Position numbers and translations under genes: made by a program. The notes beneath the pieces were generated by a model, which was given only the letters and a program-made list of their open reading frames with translations, made no database searches and was not told where the DNA came from. From positions 1 through 6,213 of the forward strand of contig JAKSSI010000085.1 of assembly GCA_024403175.1 (NCBI GenBank): DNA of 6,213 bases, read 5' to 3'. Origin of the DNA: Clostridia bacterium. Its GTDB lineage: Bacteria; Bacillota_A; Clostridia; Peptostreptococcales; Anaerovoracaceae. Below are positions 1-5,806 of this stretch, piece after piece; positions within the stretch are counted from its first letter, which is position 1; each line of letters starts with the position of its first letter.

Positions 1-1
1 C

Positions 2-7
2 TATAAT
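2..7 (+). promoter_or_regulatory. Possible -10 box for the DASS transporter gene
   Basis: A perfect TATAAT lies at the very left edge, about 52 bases before the transporter start codon. It would give a short leader of roughly 45 nt containing the strong GGAGGG ribosome site at 44-49. The matching -35 box would lie outside the window, so the promoter cannot be confirmed. The surrounding AT richness makes chance TATAAT-like strings likely. Confidence 0.4.
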
Positions 8-59
8 GATAGGAGTTTGTTATTATAAAATTATATAAAACTCGGAGGGTAATTAAAAA

Positions 60-1460
60 ATGGAAAAGAAAAACGGCAAGATGAAGTTTCTTGCAATTGC
101 CGCAATCATCATTGTTGCTTCCTGTTTAATCCCTTGCCCAGAAGGTCTTTCTAGACCAGGTATGCAGTCCTTTGGTATCATCCTTGCTGCTATCGTTCTT
201 TGGGTAAGCGAAGCTGTAAACATGGCTGTAACAGGTATCTTTATGGCAGCACTTCTCGTATTCATGAAGGTTCTCGCACCTAATGACATGTTCAAGGGAT
301 TCGGTGGTTCTGTATTCTTCTTCATGGTAGGTACAATGTCCATCACAACAGCTCTTGCTTCTACAACAATTCCTACAAGAATTGCTGGTTTCATTATGAC
401 AGTAGCAAAGAAGTCACCAGTTAAGCTCGTAGTTGGCTTTGCTCTTGGCGCAGCTGTTCTTTCTTCTATCATGTCCAACATTCCAACATGCGCACTTTTC
501 GCATCCCTTGGTATGGCTGTACTCAAGGCAAACGGAGATCCAAAGCCAGGTACATCTAACCTTGGTAAGTGCTTAATGATTGCTATTCCAGCAGGTTCCG
601 TAATCGGTGGTTACATGACACCAGCAGGTGGTCCTACAAACATCATCGCTATGAACACACTCGAAGCTGTTGGACACCCAATCACATTCATTCAGTGGAT
701 GATTCAGGGCTACCCAATTGGTCTTGTTATGACAATCATCGTAGCTCTTTGCCTTACATTCGTACACAAGCCAGAAGCTATTTCCGACGAAGCTCTTGCA
801 AAGGCTAATGAAATGGTTCACGGCAATGGTCCTCTTACAACAAAGGAAAAGAAGGCTCTTGCAATCGTAGCTCTTATGTTCATTTGCTGGGTTGGTTCTT
901 CTTTCGAAGCTCTCAAGTTCCTCAACACAACTTGCGTAGCTTTAATGGGTACATGCCTCTTCATGCTCCCAGGAATCGACGTTATGACATGGGACGAATA
1001 TTCTCAGAAGGGTGGCTGGGATGCTACATTCATGGTAGGTTCCGTAGGTGCTCTTGCTGACGCTGCTCTTGGAACAGGAGCTGCAAAGTGGCTTATCACA
1101 ACAACACTTGGTGGTGCTGCTAACTGGAGTTCTGTAGCTGTATTCATGCTCATCTCCTTCCTCGTATGCTGCATCCACATCCTCGTTCCATCCGGTCCAG
1201 CTGTAGCTGGTCTTGCAGTAGTTCCAATCGTAGAACTTGCTCTCCTTGCTGGCGTTAACCCAGTAGCTGCAGCTATCCTCGTTTCCTTCTGGTCTGCTGT
1301 AACATTCGTACTCCCAACAGACGCTGTACCAATGTTCACATACAAGTTCGGTTACTATGGATTCGGCGACATGATCAAGGCTGGTGTTCCAATCTCCATC
1401 ATCGTTGCAGTTCTCGTTGCACTTCTTATTCCAGGTGCTTGCACATTACTTGGACTTTAA
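60..1460 (+). CDS. DASS/SLC13-family anion:Na+ symporter
   Basis: This 466-residue polytopic inner-membrane protein belongs by its motifs to the divalent anion:sodium symporter (DASS/SLC13) family, whose members import dicarboxylates, citrate, sulfate or related anions with Na+. The sequence has a short charged N-terminus, then about 11-12 hydrophobic segments. A first substrate/sodium-site motif, SNIPT, is at residues 139-143. A PAGGPTNIIAM segment at 188-198 matches the family's conserved Gly/Thr/Asn region. A repeat-related motif, VPSGPAVAGLAVVP, is at 376-389, in the second half of the inverted repeat. The cytosolic linker is around 236-265. The length is typical of bacterial members. The start is supported by GGAGGG at 44-49, 10 nt upstream. 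The gene stands alone and ends in a strong terminator. Codon use is very biased: 21 of 22 lysines are AAG and all 11 glutamates are GAA, suggesting high expression (inference). The substrate cannot be told from the sequence; no neighbouring metabolic gene gives a hint. Confidence 0.88.
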   Translation: MEKKNGKMKFLAIAAIIIVASCLIPCPEGLSRPGMQSFGIILAAIVLWVSEAVNMAVTGIFMAALLVFMKVLAPNDMFKGFGGSVFFFMVGTMSITTALASTTIPTRIAGFIMTVAKKSPVKLVVGFALGAAVLSSIMSNIPTCALFASLGMAVLKANGDPKPGTSNLGKCLMIAIPAGSVIGGYMTPAGGPTNIIAMNTLEAVGHPITFIQWMIQGYPIGLVMTIIVALCLTFVHKPEAISDEALAKANEMVHGNGPLTTKEKKALAIVALMFICWVGSSFEALKFLNTTCVALMGTCLFMLPGIDVMTWDEYSQKGGWDATFMVGSVGALADAALGTGAAKWLITTTLGGAANWSSVAVFMLISFLVCCIHILVPSGPAVAGLAVVPIVELALLAGVNPVAAAILVSFWSAVTFVLPTDAVPMFTYKFGYYGFGDMIKAGVPISIIVAVLVALLIPGACTLLGL

Positions 1461-1479
1461 TCCACAAAAATTGCAAATC

Positions 1480-1510
1480 AAAGAGCAGGTCTTTCGACCT
1501 GCTCTTTTTT
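1480..1510 (+). terminator. Intrinsic terminator of the transporter gene
   Basis: A perfect 12-bp stem (1480-1491 with 1496-1507; the GC-rich core is GAGCAGGTC pairing with GACCTGCTC) closes a TTTC loop and runs into a T tract up to 1510. It begins 20 nt after the transporter stop codon. It is a textbook rho-independent terminator. An 8-bp inverted repeat (AAATTGCA at 1468-1475, TGCAATTT at 1523-1530) flanks it and could extend the fold. Confidence 0.93.
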
Positions 1511-1536
1511 ATTAAACTTAAGTGCAATTTCTGATT

Positions 1537-1595
1537 GTAGATTGTTCCGAGCCGAAGGCGATGGAAGAATCACAATCCAAGAAATAAACGGCTAC
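1537..1595 (+). other. Potential structured RNA domain, unassigned
   Basis: On the plus strand GATTGT (1540-1545) pairs with ACAATC (1572-1577), TCC (1546-1548) with GGA (1563-1565), and GCC (1551-1553) with GGC (1557-1559) around a GAA loop. Between the last two helices G1549-A1550 faces G1560-A1561, which allows tandem sheared G-A pairs with U1562 bulged. A further GTAG (1537-1540) / CTAC (1592-1595) pairing could close the domain. An alternative pairing of AGCCG (1550-1554) with CGGCT (1589-1593) is also possible. GATTGT is directly repeated at 1533-1538, so either copy could pair. I recognise no known riboswitch or RNA family. No clear plus-strand promoter is visible, so transcription would need read-through past the terminator at 1480-1510 or an unseen start. 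No ORF of note lies here. Confidence 0.3.
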
Positions 1596-1596
1596 A

Positions 1597-1678
1597 AAAA
1601 ATCCGGGTGACATTGAGGAGATTCTCATATCGATGCATAGAGAGATGAGAACTCCGAAATGGCAGGACCCGGATTTTT
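1597..1678. terminator. Large bidirectional terminator hairpin, possibly structured RNA
   Basis: A perfect 12-bp basal stem pairs 1597-1608 with 1667-1678 (core TCCGGGT / ACCCGGA). T runs lie on both strands: plus strand at 1674-1678, minus strand as six T's opposite 1596-1601. It can therefore stop transcription both from the transporter side and from the tRNA-Glu gene, whose 3' end is at 1684; the two genes converge here. Above the basal stem there is a second fold: CATT (1611-1614) with AATG (1658-1661), then GA (1615-1616) facing GA (1656-1657), GGAG (1617-1620) with CTCC (1652-1655), a bulged A1621, and TTCTCAT (1622-1628) with ATGAGAA (1645-1651), closed by a 16-nt loop. This is far more elaborate than a terminator needs. 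The G-A mismatches form sheared pairs only in plus-strand RNA; on the minus strand they become TC/TC. Terminator function is likely; any further role is inference. Confidence 0.7.
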
Positions 1679-1683
1679 ATAAT

Positions 1684-1758
1684 TGGTAGTCCCAAGGGGA
1701 ATCGAACCCCTGATTCAGCCTTGAGAGGGCTACGTCTTGACCGCTTGACCATGAGACC
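1684..1758 (-). tRNA. tRNA-Glu, anticodon CTC
   Basis: Read on the minus strand, the 75-nt gene folds as a full cloverleaf. The acceptor is GGTCTCA with TGGGACT (one G-U at the first pair and one internal G-U). The D arm is GTC/GAC. The anticodon stem is TAGCC/GGCTG with loop CTCTCAA, and the T arm is AGGGG/CCCCT with loop TTCGATT. A discriminator A and an encoded CCA follow (CCA at 1686-1684). The anticodon CTC sits at 1725-1723 and reads GAG codons. The D-loop and acceptor sequences resemble bacterial tRNA-Glu. It is transcribed away from gltX, the gene for the synthetase that would charge it, and converges on the transporter gene. The terminator hairpin at 1597-1678 follows directly. Confidence 0.95.
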
Positions 1759-1779
1759 ACATTCATTTATGACTAAAAA

Positions 1780-1807
1780 ATTATAACATAAAAATGATAA
1801 ATGTCTA
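1780..1807 (-). promoter_or_regulatory. Promoter of the tRNA-Glu gene
   Basis: On the minus strand a perfect TATAAT (1785-1780) is preceded, with a 16-nt spacer, by TAGACA (1807-1802), five of six matches to the sigma-A -35 consensus TTGACA. Transcription would begin near 1773, giving a leader of about 15 nt before the mature tRNA 5' end at 1758, a usual arrangement for a tRNA operon. Confidence 0.65.
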
Positions 1808-1827
1808 ATAATATTTTTTCTATAATA

Positions 1828-1856
1828 TAAACAATTGCCTAATAATTTGGTATAAT
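1828..1856 (+). promoter_or_regulatory. Promoter of the gltX-murC-purR-prs cluster
   Basis: A perfect TATAAT (1851-1856) is preceded by TGG, forming an extended -10 element. With a 17-nt spacer, a weak -35-like TAAACA lies at 1828-1833. The start point would be near 1863, leaving a leader of about 47 nt to the ATG at 1910. A second TATAAT at 1821-1826 lacks a good -35 and is less likely to be used. No T-box (no TGGNACC core) and no riboswitch is visible in the leader. Confidence 0.6.
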
Positions 1857-1909
1857 ATTATTCGGTGTGGGTTGAACAATCCCAGAAAATGAAAGGTAAA
1901 CAATCAGCA

Positions 1910-3598
1910 ATGGATTACGAAAAATTAGCAGAATTATTATTCCCAAACATAGATAAAACTCCGGAAGATTATGAGGCAATGTATCCGGCAAGAACCGGCA
2001 TGCCTGAAGGGGCTATCACCACAAGACTTGCTCCAAGCCCTACAGGATTCATTCACCTTGGAAATCTTTATGGTGCACTTGCAGACGAAAGACTTGCTCA
2101 TCAGAGCGGCGGTGTTTGCTATTTAAGAGTTGAAGATACAGATGAAAAGAGAGAAGTAGAAGGTGCTATTCCAGTACTTCTTGATACTCTTTCATACTTT
2201 GGTATAAATTTCGATGAAGGTGCTTGCCACCTTGGCACAGAAGGAAGCACTCCTTCTGCATCAGATCCTAATGCAGGTGAAAGAGGTGCATATGGTCCAT
2301 ACTGGCAGTCTGCAAGAAGCCTCATCTACAAGGCTTGCGTAAAGAAGCTTGTAAAAGAAGGTAAGGCTTATCCTTGCTTTATGACAGAAGAAGAAATTGA
2401 AGAACTTAGAAAGCAGCAGTCTGCGCAGAACATAAACCCTGGTGTATACGGAGAATATGCAAAGCACAGAAATCTTTCTATGGAAGAAATTCAGGCTCAC
2501 CTCGATGCTGGTGAAAAGCCTGTAATTAGATTTAAGTCAAACGGAGATCCAAGCAAGTACTTTACTGCAAAGGATGCTATCCGTGGCGAAATCTCTATGC
2601 CTGAAAATGTTCAGGACGTTGTTATCTTAAAGAAAAATGATTTACCAACTTATCATTTTGCCCATGTAGTTGACGACCACCTTATGCACACAGGTTATGT
2701 TGTAAGAGGTGAAGAATGGATGGCTTCTCTTCCAATTCACGTTCAGCTTTTCGAAGCAATGGGTTGGGAAGTTCCAATGTACTGCCACAACACAGTACTT
2801 ATGAAAATAGATGAAGCAACTGGTCAGAAGAGAAAGCTCTCTAAGAGAAAGGATCCTGAACTTGGACTTTCTTACTACAAGGAGCTTGGTTACTTCCCAG
2901 AAGCAGTAAGAGAATACCTCATGACAATTCTTAATTCCGACTATGAAGAATGGAGAATTGCAAATCCTCTTACAGACTATAACGAATTTAATTTCTCTGC
3001 AGACAAGATGTCTGATTCCGGTACACTCTTCGATTTAAACAAGTTAAACGATGTTTCTAAGGATGTTCTTGCAAAGAAGAGTGCTGCAGAAATTTACGAT
3101 TTCATGCTGGGTTGGGCTAAGGAATACAGCCCTGAAAAGGCTGCGCTTCTTGAAGCAAACAAGGAAATGCTGCTTAAGGTTTTTGATATCGATAGAGGCG
3201 GCGAAAAGCCAAGAAAAGACCTTGTATTCGCTCAGCAGATTTTCGAATTTGTTAAGTACTTCTTCGATGATTATTTCGTATATGAATCCGAATGGCCACA
3301 GGAAGTTTCAGAAGAAGATAGAAAAGAAATTCTTCAGAAATATATCGAATCTTACGACCCAGCAGATGATAACTCTGCATGGTTCGCAAAGGTTAAGGAA
3401 ATTACAGCAGCTCTTGGTTATGCAGAAAAGCCAAAGGATTTCAAGAAGAATCCTGACATGTACAAAGGTCATGTTGGACACGTTTCCAGCGTAATCAGAA
3501 TTGCAGTTACAGGAAGAGCAAATACACCAGATCTTTGGACAATTCAGCAGATTATGGGCAAGGAAATGGTTGAACGCAGAGTTAAGAAGGCACAGTAA
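1910..3598 (+). CDS. gltX: Glutamate--tRNA ligase (GluRS), clostridial long type
   Basis: This cytoplasmic class I aminoacyl-tRNA synthetase activates glutamate with ATP and loads it on tRNA-Glu; in many Bacillota it also charges tRNA-Gln, which GatCAB then amidates (family knowledge). Numbered from the ATG at 1910 (562 residues), the HIGH-type motif PSPTGFIHLGN is at 42-52, the family block LRVEDTD at 72-78, and the KMSKS-type motif KLSKR at 309-313. The C-terminal half is the helical anticodon-binding region. The N-terminal extension before the HIGH motif (starting MDYEKLAELLFPNI) is characteristic of the longer clostridial GluRS. The reading frame stays open upstream to a GTG at 1865, but that GTG falls almost on the predicted transcription start, and family proteins begin at a position matching 1910; AAAGG at 1892-1896 is a weak ribosome site. 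A Gly/Ser-rich stretch at about 106-127 looks longer than usual for the family. The stop codon overlaps the murC start (TAATG). GluRS rather than GlnRS is favoured by the PSPTG form of the motif. Confidence 0.93.
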   Translation: MDYEKLAELLFPNIDKTPEDYEAMYPARTGMPEGAITTRLAPSPTGFIHLGNLYGALADERLAHQSGGVCYLRVEDTDEKREVEGAIPVLLDTLSYFGINFDEGACHLGTEGSTPSASDPNAGERGAYGPYWQSARSLIYKACVKKLVKEGKAYPCFMTEEEIEELRKQQSAQNINPGVYGEYAKHRNLSMEEIQAHLDAGEKPVIRFKSNGDPSKYFTAKDAIRGEISMPENVQDVVILKKNDLPTYHFAHVVDDHLMHTGYVVRGEEWMASLPIHVQLFEAMGWEVPMYCHNTVLMKIDEATGQKRKLSKRKDPELGLSYYKELGYFPEAVREYLMTILNSDYEEWRIANPLTDYNEFNFSADKMSDSGTLFDLNKLNDVSKDVLAKKSAAEIYDFMLGWAKEYSPEKAALLEANKEMLLKVFDIDRGGEKPRKDLVFAQQIFEFVKYFFDDYFVYESEWPQEVSEEDRKEILQKYIESYDPADDNSAWFAKVKEITAALGYAEKPKDFKKNPDMYKGHVGHVSSVIRIAVTGRANTPDLWTIQQIMGKEMVERRVKKAQ

Positions 3599-4983
3599 TG
3601 AATTTATCAGATTGTAAACATATTCATTTTGTAGGTATCGGCGGCATTGGGGTTTCCGCTTTGGCTGAAATTGCATTTAGCCATGGCGTAAAAGTTACAG
3701 GCTCTGATATGAAAGTAAACGAAGTAACACAGCTTCTTGAAGAAGTTGGAATTAAGGTTTTTATCGGCCACGGCGGTGCAAATGTTGAAGGTGCAGATCT
3801 TCTTGTTTACTCAACAGCAGTAAGCCTTGAAAATCCAGAGCTTGTTTACGCAAGAGAACATAACATCCCTATTCTTACAAGATCTCAGGCGCTTGGTGCA
3901 ATAATGGAAAACTACCCAGTTTCCATTGCTGTATCCGGAACTCATGGAAAAACCACAACAACTTCCATGGTGTCTCTCATCTTAAAGAATGCACAGTTCG
4001 ACCCAACAATTCTTGTTGGAGGAATTTTAAATGAATTCCACAGCAATGTTGTTGTAGGTAAGAGCAAGTATTTCATTACAGAAGCTTGCGAATATATGGA
4101 CAGCTTCCTCGATCTTAATCCTTTTGTTGAAATTATTCTCAACATTGATTCTGATCATCTTGATTATTTCAAAGATATTTATCACATTGAAAAGAGCTTT
4201 AATGAATTTGCAAGCCACGTGCCAAGCACTGGTTTTATCGTAGCTTACGATGCAAATCCATTTGTAAAGATGGCAACTGAAAACCTGCCATGCAATGTTG
4301 TAACATTCGGTTACAATGAAGGTTCAGATTTCTACGCAAAGAATATTAACTTTAATGAAATGGGCTGCGCATCATTTGATGTATATTCAAAGGGTGAAAA
4401 CCTTGGTCGCATTCAGCTTTCAGTTCCAGGAGAACACAACATTACAAATTCTCTTGCAGCTACTGCTACATGCCTTCGTCTTTGCGTAGAGATGAAAACA
4501 ATTAACGAAACTCTAGAAGAGTTCCACGGAACTCAAAGAAGATTTGATATTCTTGGTAAGACTTCTACAGGCTTTATGCTTGTTGATGACTACGCTCATC
4601 ATCCAACTGAAATTAAGGCTACACTTGCTGCAGCTCAGAAGTTAGACCACAAGAGCGTTTGGTGCTTATTCCAACCTCATACTTATACAAGAACAATGGC
4701 TCTTATGGATGAATTTGCAGATGCTTTTGTTGATGCAGATCACGTTGTTCTTGCGGAAATATATGCAGCAAGAGAAAAGAATATTTCTAAGCTTTCCAGT
4801 AAGGAACTTCTTAAGAAAATAAAGGAAAAGCATCCAACAAAAGATGTATGCTTCTTCTCTGATTTTGAATCTATTGCCGATTTTGCTTACAACAATGCAG
4901 TAGAAGGCGACGTAGTTATTACTATGGGTGCTGGAGACATTTTCAAAGTAGGCAAGATGATAATGGAAAAGGATAAAAAATGA
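3598..4983 (+). CDS. murC: UDP-N-acetylmuramate--L-alanine ligase
   Basis: MurC is the cytoplasmic Mur ligase that adds the first amino acid, L-alanine, to UDP-MurNAc using ATP, opening the peptide branch of peptidoglycan precursor synthesis. All three domains are visible in 461 residues, the usual length. The N-terminal UDP-sugar binding Rossmann-like domain has GIGGIGVSALAE at 13-24. The central ATPase has the P-loop GTHGKTTTT at 114-122, followed by EACEYMDSF at 162-170 and the NIDSDHLDYF segment at 182-191. The Mur central/C-terminal signatures include NITNS at 281-285, RRFD at 314-317 and DDYAHHP at 330-336. FQPHTYTRT at 358-366 and MGAGDI at 443-448 are also typical of MurC. No key residue appears missing. 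The ATG overlaps the gltX stop by one base, and AAGAAGG at 3584-3590, inside the end of gltX, is a good ribosome site 7 nt away, so the two are probably translationally coupled. The stop overlaps the purR start by 4 nt (ATGA). Confidence 0.97.
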   Translation: MNLSDCKHIHFVGIGGIGVSALAEIAFSHGVKVTGSDMKVNEVTQLLEEVGIKVFIGHGGANVEGADLLVYSTAVSLENPELVYAREHNIPILTRSQALGAIMENYPVSIAVSGTHGKTTTTSMVSLILKNAQFDPTILVGGILNEFHSNVVVGKSKYFITEACEYMDSFLDLNPFVEIILNIDSDHLDYFKDIYHIEKSFNEFASHVPSTGFIVAYDANPFVKMATENLPCNVVTFGYNEGSDFYAKNINFNEMGCASFDVYSKGENLGRIQLSVPGEHNITNSLAATATCLRLCVEMKTINETLEEFHGTQRRFDILGKTSTGFMLVDDYAHHPTEIKATLAAAQKLDHKSVWCLFQPHTYTRTMALMDEFADAFVDADHVVLAEIYAAREKNISKLSSKELLKKIKEKHPTKDVCFFSDFESIADFAYNNAVEGDVVITMGAGDIFKVGKMIMEKDKK

Positions 4984-5783
4984 AAAGATCTGAGCGTGCT
5001 TGCGCAATAACTCAAATCTTAACAGAGCACCCAAACAAAGATTTCTCTTTGGGCGTTTTTGCGGAAAAATTCTGCTGCGCAAAATCTTCTATTTCTGAAG
5101 ACTTGCGCGTAGTTAGAACTGCCGTAGAAGCTGCAGGCCTTGGCTATGTAGAAACAACTGCCGGAGCAAAAGGCGGCGTAAGATTTGTTCCTTACGCTAA
5201 CGATGAAATGCTTAAAGCAGATCTTTTAAGACTTCAAGAAGCATTGCAAGAACCAGACAGAGTTGTTGGCGGAGGCTTCCTTTACACTTCAGACTTAATG
5301 TTTAACCCTGAGGTTATAAGGGTGGCGGCAAGAGTATTTGCAAAGAAGTTTGCAGCCCTTGATGCTAACTTTGTCGTAACTGTTGAAACAAGAGGTATTG
5401 GTGTTGCAATGCTAACAGCAGAGCTTTTAAATCTGCCTCTTATAGTTCTTGGAAGAGAAGCTAGAGTTACAGATGGCCCCACACTTTCTATCAACTACTT
5501 TGCAGGTTCTACCGATAGCATTCAAAAAATGAGCGTTTCAAAACGTGCCATCAAAAGTGGTCAAAAAGGAATCATCATAGATGACTTTATGCGCCGCGGC
5601 GGATCTGTAAAAGGCATTGAAGATATGCTTGGCGAATTTGATGCCGGCGTTGCAGGCGTTGGTGTTGTTATAGCTACAAGTACACCAAGAGATAAAAAAA
5701 TCGGAAACTATCTGCCGATTATGATTTTGGATAATACTCAGGATGGTAAAACACTTGCCATTAACCCTGAGATTGTAAAATAA
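4980..5783 (+). CDS. purR: Purine operon repressor, Bacillus-type
   Basis: This 267-residue cytoplasmic DNA-binding protein matches the Bacillus subtilis PurR family, which represses purine synthesis and salvage genes by binding PurBox sites and is released by PRPP. An N-terminal winged helix occupies about residues 1-72; the segment AKSSISEDL at 34-42 matches the recognition region of the B. subtilis protein. The rest is a catalytically inactive phosphoribosyltransferase-fold domain, with the PRPP-binding loop [12 protein letters not shown] at 198-209 and the conserved SINYFAGS at 170-177. It is slightly shorter than the B. subtilis protein, mostly at the C-terminus. The start overlaps murC by 4 nt, with AAAAGGA at 4967-4973 as ribosome site. 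Its codon use differs from its neighbours: 15 of 17 lysines are AAA and 5 of 16 glutamates are GAG, the mark of a modestly expressed regulator. It is not the LacI-type PurR of E. coli. Confidence 0.94.
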   Translation: MKRSERACAITQILTEHPNKDFSLGVFAEKFCCAKSSISEDLRVVRTAVEAAGLGYVETTAGAKGGVRFVPYANDEMLKADLLRLQEALQEPDRVVGGGFLYTSDLMFNPEVIRVAARVFAKKFAALDANFVVTVETRGIGVAMLTAELLNLPLIVLGREARVTDGPTLSINYFAGSTDSIQKMSVSKRAIKSGQKGIIIDDFMRRGGSVKGIEDMLGEFDAGVAGVGVVIATSTPRDKKIGNYLPIMILDNTQDGKTLAINPEIVK

Positions 5784-5806
5784 GTTTTTTTATAGGAGCA
5801 AAAGAA

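Noticed and set aside
53..526. 157-codon open frame on the minus strand
   Set aside because: It lies antisense within the well-supported transporter gene, and its composition is what antisense reading of a biased membrane-protein gene gives.
1549..1595. Similarity of the GAGCCG...GCGATG stretch to group II intron domain V
   Set aside because: The 5' half resembles the start of domain V, but the matching 3' strand and the GCGAT/GTCGC helix are missing, the domain would be too long, and no intron-encoded reverse transcriptase or domain VI is nearby. Chance resemblance is more likely.
1597..1678. T-box or known riboswitch controlling gltX
   Set aside because: There is no TGGNACC T-box core and no recognised aptamer motif. 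The hairpin is separated from gltX by an antisense tRNA gene and the gltX promoter, so it cannot act in cis on that transcript.
1570..1752. 60-codon open frame on the minus strand
   Set aside because: It lies over the tRNA-Glu gene and the hairpin region, lacks a ribosome site, and its peptide reflects tRNA sequence rather than a protein.
1807..1862. 8-bp AT-only inverted repeat (AATAATAT / ATATTATT) spanning the promoter region
   Set aside because: It is low-complexity sequence in a very AT-rich region where such matches arise by chance; one arm simply overlaps the -10 box.
1856..1868. PurBox-like string near the gltX transcription start
   Set aside because: It shares only the TTCGG core with the reversed PurBox consensus, has several mismatches, and lacks the second inverted copy that PurR operators normally have.
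1865..1909. Upstream GTG start for gltX, adding 15 residues
   Set aside because: The GTG is almost on the predicted transcription start, has no ribosome site, and the added residues do not resemble the family; the ATG at 1910 fits the usual N-terminus.
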